Source: Anaerotignum neopropionicum
GTDB taxonomy: Bacteria > Bacillota > Clostridia > Lachnospirales > Anaerotignaceae
Reading direction: 5' to 3'
Assembly (NCBI RefSeq): GCF_001571775.1
Contig: NZ_LRVM01000003.1
Location: 124,001 to 188,000, forward strand
DNA length: 64,000 nucleotides
Shown here: positions 8,807 to 17,551 of the stretch, one piece after another
How the letters are laid out: the number at the start of each line of letters is the position of its first letter
Position numbering within the stretch: the stretch's first letter is position 1
Position numbers and translations under genes: made by a program
Notes under the pieces: model-generated
What the model was told of the DNA's origin: nothing
The model's input: only the letters and a program-made list of their open reading frames with translations
Databases searched by the model: none

Positions 8807-9616
8807 TTATTCGGCATTGATATATTTATCAATAATCGCCTGAACTGTACCATCGGCAATAAGCTCGTTCAAAGCGCCATTTACCTTTTCAGTTAATTCA
8901 CTACCCTTTGCAAAGCAGATTGCATAATCCTCAACAGCATACTCCGTATCGAGAATCTTTAAGCCTTCGTTGGCAGCTACAAATTCCTTTGCAGGCTCAT
9001 TATCAATGATTACGCAGTCAATTTTACCTGTTGCCAAAGACTGCACAGCATCCGCACCCTTGTTATAACGTTCAATTGTTCCTAAACCAGCCCCTTCAAT
9101 ATCATCGGATGCGTAAATATCACCCGTTGTACCGGTCTGCACACCTACATTATAATTTGCACCATCCGCAAACAAATCATCTACAGATGTAATTTGCGAA
9201 CCTTCCTTTACGATGATAACCTGAACGCCGGTTGCATAAGAATCTGAAAAGTCAACACTTTCAAGACGATCAGGTGTTACTGTCATGCCAGCCATACCGA
9301 AGCTTACTTTACCACTTGTTACTGCAGGAATGATGGAATCAAACGCCATATCTTCAATTTCGAAGTCATAGCCCAATTTTCCAGCAATTGCAGCAGCAAT
9401 TTCGGCATCAATACCAACAATGCCCTGACCTTCATGGAATTCATAAGGTGGGAACTCTGCATTTGTTGCCATAATTAAGGTTTCTTTTTGTGGGCTTTCA
9501 TTATCATCACCAGCCTTAGGCTGGTCAGCGCTTTGAGAGCCACCACAGCCTGCCAAAGCAGCTGTCATTGCCACTACCATAGTTGTCGCTAAAATAACTT
9601 TAAAAAACTTTTTCAT
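8807..9616 (-). CDS. Polar amino acid ABC transporter, substrate-binding lipoprotein
   Basis: The 269-residue protein starts with a lipoprotein signal (MKKFFKVILATTMVV...) and lipobox LAGC with Cys24. The mature part is a family 3 solute-binding protein: TNAEFPPYEFHEGQGIVGIDAEIAAAIA, then AGMTVTPDRLESVDFSDSY. Family 3 proteins bind amino acids such as glutamine, arginine, histidine or cystine. The ATG at 9616 is preceded by GGGAGGAAGGG, so an upstream in-frame start is not used. It is the first gene of the operon, and its promoter carries palindromes that suggest control by an amino acid-responsive repressor. Confidence 0.95.
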   Translation of the reverse strand: MKKFFKVILATTMVVAMTAALAGCGGSQSADQPKAGDDNESPQKETLIMATNAEFPPYEFHEGQGIVGIDAEIAAAIAGKLGYDFEIEDMAFDSIIPAVTSGKVSFGMAGMTVTPDRLESVDFSDSYATGVQVIIVKEGSQITSVDDLFADGANYNVGVQTGTTGDIYASDDIEGAGLGTIERYNKGADAVQSLATGKIDCVIIDNEPAKEFVAANEGLKILDTEYAVEDYAICFAKGSELTEKVNGALNELIADGTVQAIIDKYINAE

Positions 9617-9679
9617 AATACCCTTCCTCCCGTTTCTATGATTCAATCATAGGTTAAAATATTCATATTTATATTTGAA

Positions 9680-9708
9680 ATTATACTCCAAAACTGCATA
9701 AAATGCAA
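9680..9708 (-). promoter_or_regulatory. Promoter of the amino acid ABC operon
   Basis: A -35 box TTGCAT (9708-9703) and a consensus -10 TATAAT (9685-9680) are 17 bases apart. The palindrome TGCATAAAATGCA (9695-9707) covers the -35 box. A further 8-bp inverted repeat (9636-9652) lies in the leader. Confidence 0.8.
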
Positions 9709-9862
9709 TGGCGTTATTTCACTATAAAACACACAGCTTCGCATAAATTTTTATGCAATGCGCTTAATTATCCATGTTTTTACACATATTCAACTTAGTA
9801 AATCCCATTTAAAAGCATATGCTTAACCCGTAAAAAAATTTTTTATTGCATAATTATTTGCA
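9695..9862. promoter_or_regulatory. Cluster of TGCAT/ATGCA palindromes (candidate operators)
   Basis: Four palindromic AT-rich sites occur upstream of the ABC operon: TGCATAAAATGCA (9695-9707), GCATAAATTTTTATGC (9741-9756), AAGCATATGCTT (9813-9824) and TGCATAATTATTTGCA (9847-9862). They resemble ARG-box-like sequences in general form. The first overlaps the -35 box. ArgR-type control is plausible for an arginine-type transporter but is inference. Confidence 0.55.
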
Positions 9863-9892
9863 TAAACACTGTATATTCACGCATTTCTCTGC

Positions 9893-11155
9893 TTATTCTA
9901 CACTTCTATCAATAAATTCAGGTTTTACCTTAGAATACATTATCTTTTGCTCACTATACAGCCCATAATAACCGGAAAGCATATAGCTGATTCCACAGCA
10001 AAGGGCATAATATATGATACCTTTTGCACCGAAGAGTTCAATACATAGAACAAACGAAGCAATCGGACAATTTGTCACACCACAAAAAACCGCTGTCATA
10101 CCCAAGCCGGCGGCAAAGGATGGGGAAAGCCCCAGTATCGGCCCAAAAACACAGCCAAGCGTTGCTCCCACAAAGAAAGTCGGAACAATTTCGCCGCCCT
10201 TAAACCCTGCGCCCAATGTAATTGCTGTAAGGATAATTTTAAGCAAAAAAGCCTCTGGCTTTGCTTCTCCTTGAATGGCTTTTTGAATGATATGCATGCC
10301 GGCGCCATTGTAGTCATTACAACCAAGAAGAAACGTTAAGCCGATCAACACAGCACCTCCCACAAAAATGCGGACATACTGATTTTTTATGTGCAAGCTA
10401 TAGAATTGAAAAACCTTATTCATTGTAATACAAAACAGCATACTCACCAGCGCACAAAGTATGCCAAGGACTGCCACAGAAATAGCAACCCTATAGCTCA
10501 GCACATCCGGCACGCCATATAAAGCATAAGCCGTCGGTAAAAAGCCCATTCTTTGCGCTAACGCCGCCGCTACAAAAGCCGCAATTGTACCTGGAACGAT
10601 TGCGGAATAGTGCATAATCCCAACAGAAATCACTTCCATCGAAAAAATAACTGCTGTAATCGGTGTGCCAAACAATGCGGAAAAACCTGCTGCCATACCG
10701 CACATTGTTATAATTCTTTCATCCTTTTCATTAAGCTTAATGATACGGCCAAAAAAAGAAGCTAGACTGCCCCCAAGCTGCAGCGCCGCCCCCTCTCTGC
10801 CGGCCGATCCACCAAATAAATGTGTTACAATTGTACTAAAAAAAATTAGCGGCGCCGTTTTTAATGAAACAGCTTTATTTTGCCGAACTGCTACCAGAAT
10901 AAAATTAGTACCTCGGTCATTTTGCATTCCCAGAATATGATAAGAGCCAATGATGGCAAGACCTCCAATAGGTAACAGCCATTGTATGCCAGGATGATCC
11001 ATTCTAAATTCAGTTGCTTTTTCAAGCAGCCAATGGAAACTAATACCGACAAGACCAACAATCAACCCTATGATGCCCCCAATCAACACCCATTTTACGA
11101 ATACGAAAAAGACGCCCTCGCTGCTACTAATGTGGGTTTTCACCTTTTCCCACAA
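9893..11155 (-). CDS. CLC-family anion transporter, possibly of the fluoride-type clade
   Basis: The 420-residue membrane protein has the CLC pattern with the gating-glutamate motif as GREGAALQLGG and a late motif GFKGGEIVPTFFVGATLG. The canonical GSGIP is replaced by a segment reading GTNFI and GREGP by GREGA; both changes recall CLC-F fluoride/proton antiporters. No fluoride riboswitch was found upstream. The preferred start is TTG at 11155, because AAGGAGGGG lies eight bases upstream; an ATG at 11242 would add 29 residues but has no ribosome site. Substrate is unresolved. Confidence 0.85.
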   Translation of the reverse strand: MWEKVKTHISSSEGVFFVFVKWVLIGGIIGLIVGLVGISFHWLLEKATEFRMDHPGIQWLLPIGGLAIIGSYHILGMQNDRGTNFILVAVRQNKAVSLKTAPLIFFSTIVTHLFGGSAGREGAALQLGGSLASFFGRIIKLNEKDERIITMCGMAAGFSALFGTPITAVIFSMEVISVGIMHYSAIVPGTIAAFVAAALAQRMGFLPTAYALYGVPDVLSYRVAISVAVLGILCALVSMLFCITMNKVFQFYSLHIKNQYVRIFVGGAVLIGLTFLLGCNDYNGAGMHIIQKAIQGEAKPEAFLLKIILTAITLGAGFKGGEIVPTFFVGATLGCVFGPILGLSPSFAAGLGMTAVFCGVTNCPIASFVLCIELFGAKGIIYYALCCGISYMLSGYYGLYSEQKIMYSKVKPEFIDRSVE

Positions 11156-11597
11156 ATTGATCCCCTCCTTTGCAAAGCAATAAAGCGCTTCTGAAAACTG
11201 ACTTTCTATAATCTCTTTTATATTTTTTCGCAAAACAAGCATTTTTCAAAAAAGAACATATGGCTTTTTTAGAATTTTTTAAAAAAACACTGCCAAAAAA
11301 TCAAAAAATAATTTTCAGAAAAGCTTTAAGCTCAAAAATCAGTATACAACATACCCGGAATCCATTCAAGAACATATTTCTACGAAAAAAACGAAAAAGC
11401 AACAATTTCTTTTAGGCAATGGAATGGGAAACATTCTCAGCATAAAAAGCACATCACATTGTCTGACAAAACGACGCGCCTTTTATGGGGATGAATTATG
11501 GGTTTATATATTTCTCAGGCCAGCCTTCTTCCTTCCCCTTAGAACCATCAAGCTTTCTTCAACAAAAGAAATTTTCCATTGCTTAATAACATCCTGC
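11156..11597. other. Intergenic region between the CLC gene and the GGDEF gene
   Basis: The region is very AT-rich with A and T homopolymers and no convincing terminator or gene. A plus-strand open frame from 11424 runs antisense into the GGDEF gene, lacks a ribosome site and has no recognisable content. Confidence 0.5.
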
Positions 11598-13067
11598 TTA
11601 TTTTACCTGGCTGTCCTCTTTTTTCCAAACCGTAATTTGGTTCTTACCACTTTTTTTGGAACAATATACCGCCTTATCAACCTTTTTTATCATCTGCTCC
11701 ACACTAAGTGTTTCGCTAATCTCAGCAATCCCTGCGCTAACTGTTATATGGTAGCAGCTTTCTTTATTCTCATTTCTCAAAGTGTCCATAAATTGGTTAA
11801 GAATGTCCTCTGCCTCATCGAGTGTCGCGTCAAGTATGCCAACAAATTCATCCCCTCCCCAACGAGCTGCAATACCGGAGCCATTCATGGTGTTTTGCAG
11901 GCGTTCTCCAACCATTGCAAGAATTGCATTCCCAAACAAATGACCATGTATATCGTTAATATTCTTAAAATTATCTACATCAAACATAAAAAACGTCTTT
12001 TTTCTTCCCTGATTTTTGCTCACAAATGAAAGATATTTCATAGAAAACAACTTTCTATTCGGCAGCCCTGTCAATTCGTCAATATTTTCAATTTCAATAA
12101 TACGCCGATTAAAATTAAGAAAAACAGTTGTAACAACTATAATACAAATCGCAAGAGATATCAGCATAAATATTACATTATCCATGATTCCCTTTCGAAA
12201 TGAGCTGCTGATTGAATTCATATCCCTTTCCACAATTAAATACCAGCCAAGTGTAGCATCATATTTTGTAATAAGGCATATTCTTCTATTCTCAGCTGTA
12301 TACCATCGTAATTTAGATTCACCGGAGAAATCCGTTAAAATTTTCCCCTCTACTTTAGTACGTCTTGCCAGCTCTTCTTCGCTTACAAAAACATCTGTAT
12401 TATTGTCAAAGGAGTTTAAAGAACCGCCTACATTGACAATATACATAGACAAATCATAATTTTCTTCATAGTAGCGAATAATACTCTCGAGATCTGAAAC
12501 CTCAAGCCCAACACCAATTACGCCAAGTAGTTTACCATCCCCGTCTTCCATACGAAAGTTGATAAAAACTGTAATCACATTACCTTTAGCTTCGTTCGTG
12601 TCAATTTGCAAATCATACTCATTTCCAGAACTAATAAAATTATAATACCAAACATCATGCTCATTATTGACTGAAATCACTTTGCTCAGCCCATCCTGAA
12701 CGTAATAGTTTCCCGTTTGATCGGAAATACAAAAGACTGTTGTATAACCATATTTTTCTTTATATGTACTTAAATAACTGTATAACTGCTGCATATACAA
12801 ATCATTTTTTTGATTTTCACGCTCATGTGAAAACCATTGTTTTAAAAACTCATCATTCGCCATTGTTTTGGAAACCATCACAGGCTTCGTCATAGAGCTT
12901 TCAATTTGCCTCGAAACATCTGTATTTGCAAGACCAACGATGTTTTCCAAATATTCTTCTGACAGATTTTGATAGGATTTCGTTTCTTTGTATACAATGC
13001 TGGCAAAACCTGCCATTAAAGCAAGAATTATAATTAAATTACTGAGCAGTAAAAAATGCTTTTTCAC
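11598..13067 (-). CDS. Membrane diguanylate cyclase with extracellular Cache-type sensor
   Basis: The 489-residue protein has an N-terminal membrane helix, an extracytoplasmic Cache-like sensor (about residues 30-290, including DQTGNYYVQDGLSK), a second helix near 300, and a GGDEF domain. The intact catalytic motif GGDEF is at 404-408, with the substrate-binding region FDVDNFKNINDIHGHLFGN. It should make cyclic di-GMP in response to an external signal. No RxxD inhibitory site is seen just before GGDEF. The GTG at 13067 was chosen because AAGGGGG precedes it; the ATG at 13085 has no ribosome site. Confidence 0.92.
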   Translation of the reverse strand: MKKHFLLLSNLIIILALMAGFASIVYKETKSYQNLSEEYLENIVGLANTDVSRQIESSMTKPVMVSKTMANDEFLKQWFSHERENQKNDLYMQQLYSYLSTYKEKYGYTTVFCISDQTGNYYVQDGLSKVISVNNEHDVWYYNFISSGNEYDLQIDTNEAKGNVITVFINFRMEDGDGKLLGVIGVGLEVSDLESIIRYYEENYDLSMYIVNVGGSLNSFDNNTDVFVSEEELARRTKVEGKILTDFSGESKLRWYTAENRRICLITKYDATLGWYLIVERDMNSISSSFRKGIMDNVIFMLISLAICIIVVTTVFLNFNRRIIEIENIDELTGLPNRKLFSMKYLSFVSKNQGRKKTFFMFDVDNFKNINDIHGHLFGNAILAMVGERLQNTMNGSGIAARWGGDEFVGILDATLDEAEDILNQFMDTLRNENKESCYHITVSAGIAEISETLSVEQMIKKVDKAVYCSKKSGKNQITVWKKEDSQVK

Positions 13068-13685
13068 GTTTGCCCCCTTGAACATTTAAATTTATTTGGC
13101 ATTAAAGATTTTTTAAAAAGGTGCCATAAAATTATGTTAAAAACAGTTTGCTTCTATCAATCTGCTTACTTATCCCTAATGTTTTTAAACATTTTCAACT
13201 ATCAAAATTGACAAAATGGTTCATCATTTTTTGGAAAAACAAACTATTTCTACGCCATTCTTCAGTTATTGCTTTGCATTTATTTTAGCGTACATTATAC
13301 TACAAAAAAATACAAAATTCTACCAATAATTTATTTTTTGGTCATCTGCGCAATATAAAAAACTATATTACATTTTAAAAATTACAATATTTTGTCCAGT
13401 GTTATTTTATTCCATTTAGGGGCTATGAAATTTGGTGTAACTATTATCGCAATACATAAAAGAACGCACAGATTCCAAACTATGCGTTCTTTTATGTTAT
13501 ACCCTTATTTTTTTTGTTTCATGTTACTAAAACTATCTCTTAAAAAAATTTAAACAAAAAAAGTACCAAGCCTCTTTCTTAGAAGTCTGGTAGTTTTATT
13601 AAGTGTTTTTCAATACATTATGATCAAACAATCAAAATTTGCTCAAGCGCATATTTCTTTCCTCAAATATATGGTATAATGTTAA
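13068..13685. other. Gene-poor AT-rich region with two orphan hairpins
   Basis: No coding frame is supported. A 14-bp inverted repeat (CATAAAAGAACGCA at 13455-13468 with TGCGTTCTTTTATG at 13483-13496) looks like a bidirectional terminator. A second, imperfect hairpin near 13562-13595 is followed on the minus strand by seven U residues. Neither follows an identifiable gene. Confidence 0.6.
13455..13496. terminator. Orphan 14-bp inverted repeat, possible bidirectional terminator
   Basis: Perfect 14-bp arms with a 14-base loop. The arms are A-rich on the left and T-rich on the right, as in bidirectional terminators. No intact gene ends beside it. Confidence 0.6.
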
Positions 13686-14009
13686 ATGGTTAATTATACT
13701 AAGGTTCAATGGTGTGAAATCAATCGGCTGAGAAAAGAAAATCAGCTTGAGAACATCCATTTGAGCTGGGTTTCAAAAAAATTAGCATAAAACACTCTCT
13801 TCGCAAAAAGGTACTCCTTATGATAATGCAGTAGCATCTACATACAACATAATTTAAGCGAAATTTGCATATGGAGAAACATTTATTTCCTTGAAAAATC
13901 AGTAGTTAAATTCTTTCATTATGCCTACTTGTATAATAAACAAAGGGTTCATAGCTTAGGATATTTAAAACCTAGAGAATATAAGTTGAAGATCAAATAC
14001 AGTGTCTGA
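13686..14009 (+). pseudogene. Decayed IS3-family transposase remnant
   Basis: Three disjoint frames together resemble an IS3-group element. From 13686 a frame reads QWCEINRLRKENQLEN, like the leucine-zipper end of OrfA, and stops near 13790. Around 13801-13854 another frame gives SQKGTPYDNAVASTYNII before a stop, then AKFAYGETFISL. A third frame gives VVKFFHYAYLYNKQRVHSL and GYLKPREYKLKIKYSV, ending at TGA 14007-14009. The KGTPYDN and YNKQRVHS-GYLKPREY blocks are hallmarks of the DDE integrase C-terminus. The catalytic core is largely deleted, so it is inactive. Terminal repeats were not located. Confidence 0.75.
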
Positions 14010-14129
14010 TAAAAAGTTGTATAAAAATGGTTGCCTAATCAGTACTTTCAAAATGAAGATACATTAGCAAAATGAACAGCAAGAAACATGTGAAGCAATC
14101 AGTTCTGTATTTAAAAGGAGTAGTGACAA

Positions 14130-14612
14130 ATGTTAGGGCATTTTGGTTTTTCTTATGTAGGTTTCATTTACTTAGTTATGTTAGCTGTTCCGAATATCCT
14201 TTGGACAAAAAAACAGCCCCAAGGATATGACACATCGTTTGAAAACAAAATTCTCCTATTCCTAGAAAAAATCGGACAGGCGCTTGTTACCTGCACAGCA
14301 TTGATTTTTCAGGACTTTAATCTTCAAACTTGGTCCAATTGGTCTTGGTGGCTGATTGCATCATTTTTTCTAATGATATTATATGAACTTTGGTGGGTTC
14401 GTTATTTTTGCAGCCAACGAACCTTAGCGGATTTTTATAGCAGCATCCTGGGTATCCCCGTTGCAGGAGCAACCTTGCCTGTAATTGCCTTTCTTTTACT
14501 TGGCGTATATGGTAAAGTCATTTGGCTCGTTCTTTCCATCATAATTTTAGGAATTGGACACATCGGCATACATTTGCAGCATTACAATAAAATCAAAGGA
14601 ACAAAAAAGTAG
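14130..14612 (+). CDS. Uncharacterised small integral membrane protein
   Basis: The 160-residue protein starts at an ATG preceded by AAAAGGAG. It appears to have four or five membrane segments: residues about 7-25 (FSYVGFIYLVMLAVPNILW), 50-65, 72-92 (tryptophan-rich, WSNWSWWLIASFFLMILYEL), 108-128 and 130-150. It contains a conserved-looking WTKKQPQGYD loop. I do not recognise a characterised family and propose no function. It stands alone on the plus strand, just downstream of the transposase remnant and upstream of tandem hairpins at 14701-14752. Confidence 0.75.
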   Translation: MLGHFGFSYVGFIYLVMLAVPNILWTKKQPQGYDTSFENKILLFLEKIGQALVTCTALIFQDFNLQTWSNWSWWLIASFFLMILYELWWVRYFCSQRTLADFYSSILGIPVAGATLPVIAFLLLGVYGKVIWLVLSIIILGIGHIGIHLQHYNKIKGTKK

Positions 14613-14700
14613 ATACTGCATAAGAAAAACTATAGTTGGCCATACACCTTCAACACTCAGCAGAATATTTTCTGTTATAAGGCAATTTCTTTGCATTCAA

Positions 14701-14752
14701 AAAGGCACGGGATGCACATCCTATGCCTTTCTCGAGGAAGCCAAACTTCCTT
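14701..14752 (+). terminator. Tandem hairpins after the membrane protein gene
   Basis: AAAGGCA...TGCCTTT (14701-14730, with inner GGAT/ATCC pairing) is followed by AGGAAG/CTTCCT (14735-14752). The U tract is short, so terminator function is plausible rather than certain. Confidence 0.45.
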
Positions 14753-14809
14753 CTGCGTCCAACGATATGAAGCGTTTTCTTGCATAACCAAAAGATAATT
14801 TATATTATC

Positions 14810-14823
14810 AATGCCTAGGCATT
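14810..14823. repeat. Perfect palindrome downstream of the cold shock gene
   Basis: AATGCCTAGGCATT is a perfect 14-base palindrome 22 bases after the cold shock gene's stop codon. It may contribute to transcription termination or bind protein. Confidence 0.4.
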
Positions 14824-14845
14824 TTCAATACAGAATCAAAATCGA

Positions 14846-15046
14846 TTAAGCACGTGTTACATTGGCAGCCTGAGGACCTTTTGCGCCCTGAACAACTTCA
14901 AACTCAACTTCCTGACCTTCTTCAAGTGTTTTGTAGCCATCAACCTGAATTGCAGAGAAATGAACGAATACATCATCTTCACCAGGAACGGAAATAAAAC
15001 CAAAACCTTTTTCTGCGTTGAACCATTTTACTGTACCTTTTTTCAT
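14846..15046 (-). CDS. Cold shock protein (CspA family)
   Basis: The 66-residue protein is one cold shock domain with the two RNA-binding motifs KGFGFI and VFVHF, starting [17 protein letters not shown]. It binds single-stranded nucleic acid and acts as an RNA chaperone. An AGGAGG-like site precedes the ATG. It appears monocistronic, and the upstream gap to the RNase H gene is about 100 bases. Confidence 0.96.
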   Translation of the reverse strand: MKKGTVKWFNAEKGFGFISVPGEDDVFVHFSAIQVDGYKTLEEGQEVEFEVVQGAKGPQAANVTRA

Positions 15047-15151
15047 TGAATAAATCCTCCTACATAGATAAATAAGAACTGTTACAGGTCAATACTACCA
15101 TATTTTTCTTAAAGTGTCAACGCAAATTTCCTAATTAATCACTGTTATCGT

Positions 15152-15619
15152 TTACAATGTTTCGTAATTTTCGTCATTTTCTAACGTATTTTTTTGCAAC
15201 GCTGCCCTTGCTAATTGGTCACATCGCTCATTTTCGGGATTATCAGCGTGACCCTTGACCCAAATAAAGGAAACTTTGTGAATCTTCAACAATTCCAACA
15301 ACCGTTCCCATAAATCTTCGTTAGAAGCTCTTTCTTTTTTGTTGCGCATCCAGCCCTGGCTGCGCCATTTTACTGCCCACCCTTTTTCTATTGCATCCAC
15401 AACATACTTAGAATCGCTATAAAGCTTGACGTTACAAGGCTCCTTCAATGCTTCCAATCCCCTAATTACAGCCAAAACTTCCATTCGATTGTTCGTTGTT
15501 TTATGAAATCCCCCAGACAGCTCCTTTCGTGCTGAACCATAAAGCATAACAACGCCATAGCCTCCCGGCCCCGGGTTTCCAGAACAAGCACCATCCGTAT
15601 ATATAGTAACTGCTTTCAT
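15152..15619 (-). CDS. rnhA: Ribonuclease HI
   Basis: The 155-residue enzyme cleaves RNA in RNA-DNA hybrids. It has the type I catalytic residues in [16 protein letters not shown] (Asp), [12 protein letters not shown] (Glu), [12 protein letters not shown] (Asp) and the C-terminal [16 protein letters not shown] (His/Asp). The ATG at 15619 overlaps the ispD stop in an ATGA arrangement, so translation is probably coupled to ispD. AAGGAGGAAAAGG upstream supports this start. Confidence 0.96.
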   Translation of the reverse strand: MKAVTIYTDGACSGNPGPGGYGVVMLYGSARKELSGGFHKTTNNRMEVLAVIRGLEALKEPCNVKLYSDSKYVVDAIEKGWAVKWRSQGWMRNKKERASNEDLWERLLELLKIHKVSFIWVKGHADNPENERCDQLARAALQKNTLENDENYETL

Positions 15620-16317
15620 TCCTTTTCCTCCTTCAAAAAACAAGCACCAATCAAAAGATCCTCCTTTGTGGTAATCTTGATATTTTGATAGCTCCCTTGG
15701 ATCACCTTAATTTTCATTCCTGCAAATTCAGCCACAGAAGCGTCATCCGTACCAACAAAACCCCCTTGCTCCGCCTTTGCATACGCCTTTTCTATGAACT
15801 CTCTGCGAAAAGTTTGTGGCGTTTGAATCTGCCAAAGGGAACTGCGCTGGGGGGTTTCCAAAACAAAACCATTTTGATCACAAATTTTCAATGTATCCTT
15901 GACTTGAACTCCAAGAACACAACCATCATATTTTTGTGCGGCATCAATGGACCTTTCAATCATTTCCTCCGTCACAAAAGGACGAACTCCATCATGAATT
16001 AATACAATTTCCGATTGATGGGAAAGTGCATGCAATCCGCATTTTACAGAATCCTGTCGTTCTTTCCCGCCGGCAACTACAGCAGCCACCTTTTGCCAGC
16101 CATAGCTTTTCACCATAGTCCTTACATCCTCGATCTCATTTTTTCCACTTACCAAAACGATCTCATTTATTCTGGAGAATTGCTCAAACTGGCCTACCGT
16201 ATGAGCTAATATTTCTTTCCCTTCGAGGAGCAAAAATTGCTTGCTGATCTGACTGCCCATACGATTTCCCTTGCCGGCAGCTACAATAATTGCCGAAACA
16301 ATAGAATCATTATTCAT
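15616..16317 (-). CDS. ispD: 2-C-methyl-D-erythritol 4-phosphate cytidylyltransferase
   Basis: IspD joins CTP to methylerythritol phosphate in the MEP isoprenoid pathway. The 233-residue protein begins [21 protein letters not shown], the nucleotide-binding loop, and contains [11 protein letters not shown] and [12 protein letters not shown]. An upstream in-frame extension is rejected because AGGGAGAAG sits before this ATG. It overlaps rnhA by four bases and follows the PIN/TRAM gene, with a hairpin between them that should reduce read-through. The yacL-ispD order is common in Firmicutes. Confidence 0.96.
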   Translation of the reverse strand: MNNDSIVSAIIVAAGKGNRMGSQISKQFLLLEGKEILAHTVGQFEQFSRINEIVLVSGKNEIEDVRTMVKSYGWQKVAAVVAGGKERQDSVKCGLHALSHQSEIVLIHDGVRPFVTEEMIERSIDAAQKYDGCVLGVQVKDTLKICDQNGFVLETPQRSSLWQIQTPQTFRREFIEKAYAKAEQGGFVGTDDASVAEFAGMKIKVIQGSYQNIKITTKEDLLIGACFLKEEKE

Positions 16318-16340
16318 GCATCTTCTCTCCCTTATAAAAC

Positions 16341-16390
16341 AAAAGCCCCTCGCAAACCTTGATAAAAGGATATTTTGCTTTGGGGCTTTT
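16341..16390 (-). terminator. Terminator/attenuator between the PIN/TRAM gene and ispD
   Basis: AAAAGCCCC and GGGGCTTTT form a 9-bp stem followed on the minus strand by GTTTTA. The loop is long (about 32 bases). Confidence 0.65.
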
Positions 16391-16401
16391 AATACTTTCA
16401 C

Positions 16402-17481
16402 TTACGAAGCTGCTGCTACCATTTTTGCAAAAATCATACGTCCGGCTGCTGTCTGTAATACGCTTGTTACGACAACGTTTTTCGTTTCACCAATAAACCT
16501 GTTTCCGCCGTCTACAACAATCATCGTGCCATCATTCAAATAAGCAACGCCTTGTCCGCTTTCTTTTCCCGCCTTGATCACAGTTACCTGCATTTCTTCC
16601 CCAGGAAGTACTACCGGCTTGATTGCATTTGACAGTTCATTGATATTCAAAACACGCACGCCTTGAAACTCTGCAACTTTATTTAAGTTATAATCGTTTG
16701 TAACCACAAAAGCATCCATAGCCTCCGCCATTTTCAGTAACATAGAATCTACTTCCATGGGTTGCTTTGTTGCATATTCCTTGATTTCAACGGAAACTGC
16801 CACCTGTTTTTGGATTTCATTTAGAATATCCAAACCACGGCGCCCACGGTTTCGCTTTAAACCATCAGCAGAGTCTGCAATATGACGTAATTCTTCCAAA
16901 ACAAAATTGGGAATAATAATTTTCCCTTCAATAAAACCTGTCTGCAGTAAATCCAAAATTCTACCATCAATAATTACACTTGTATCTAAAATCTTTGGTC
17001 GTCCATAAACAGAAACTTTTTCTTGTGGCACAAAAGCGGGAAGTAGCATTTTCTGGAAACTTCTTACATTAAATTCATCCTTCTTTTTTCTCGCCACTCG
17101 AATACCCAAAAAACCAAATAAAATATTTAGCAAGACCACAATAAAAGTACCAATTGCGCCAAACCCACTAAAAGCGATGCCAATTAAGTTTGCAATGACC
17201 AAACCAATAACGCCGCCAAGAATCGTTAACGCCAATTCTTTTACATTCATTTTGGTTAATTTTTCTTCTGTTTGAGAAAGCCTTTTTAACATCAATTCCG
17301 TTAAGGGCGATGATAAGATAAGATAAAATATAAGTCCGGTAAAAACTGCTAACCCTGTTGGCACATAAACAGGCATGGAAATATGCCATTGAAACTGGTT
17401 AGATATAAATAAAATATGCATAAGCGCATAAGTCGCCGCCATAACGATTAAACTCATAATAATCTCAACAAGTCTCTTCAT
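16402..17481 (-). CDS. yacL: PIN/TRAM domain membrane protein (YacL type)
   Basis: The 359-residue protein has four N-terminal membrane helices (to about residue 130), a PIN nuclease-like domain (KILDTSVIIDGRILDLLQTGF, then FVVTNDYNLNKVAEF) and a C-terminal TRAM domain near 290-345 (QGVAYLNDGTMIVVDGG). The acidic residues expected of PIN nucleases are present. The family is conserved next to ispD and carD/disA in Firmicutes; its substrate is not established. GGAGGTGG precedes the ATG. carD lies upstream on the same strand with a 70-base gap. Confidence 0.92.
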   Translation of the reverse strand: MKRLVEIIMSLIVMAATYALMHILFISNQFQWHISMPVYVPTGLAVFTGLIFYLILSSPLTELMLKRLSQTEEKLTKMNVKELALTILGGVIGLVIANLIGIAFSGFGAIGTFIVVLLNILFGFLGIRVARKKKDEFNVRSFQKMLLPAFVPQEKVSVYGRPKILDTSVIIDGRILDLLQTGFIEGKIIIPNFVLEELRHIADSADGLKRNRGRRGLDILNEIQKQVAVSVEIKEYATKQPMEVDSMLLKMAEAMDAFVVTNDYNLNKVAEFQGVRVLNINELSNAIKPVVLPGEEMQVTVIKAGKESGQGVAYLNDGTMIVVDGGNRFIGETKNVVVTSVLQTAAGRMIFAKMVAAAS

Positions 17482-17551
17482 TTTTCCACCTCCTTCCCCC
17501 TATTATTGGCAAAAGGGTAAACTACCCATACTTTACCATATCAGAATAATA

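Noticed and set aside
11156-11400. Possible fluoride riboswitch before the CLC gene
   Set aside because: The conserved crcB-type sequence (GGNGATGGNGTTC-like) was not found on the minus strand here.
11424-12029. 201-codon plus-strand open frame
   Set aside because: It is largely antisense to the GGDEF gene, lacks a ribosome site and has no recognisable family content.
14554-14787. 77-codon plus-strand frame overlapping the membrane protein gene
   Set aside because: It starts inside the membrane protein gene in another frame and runs through tandem hairpins.
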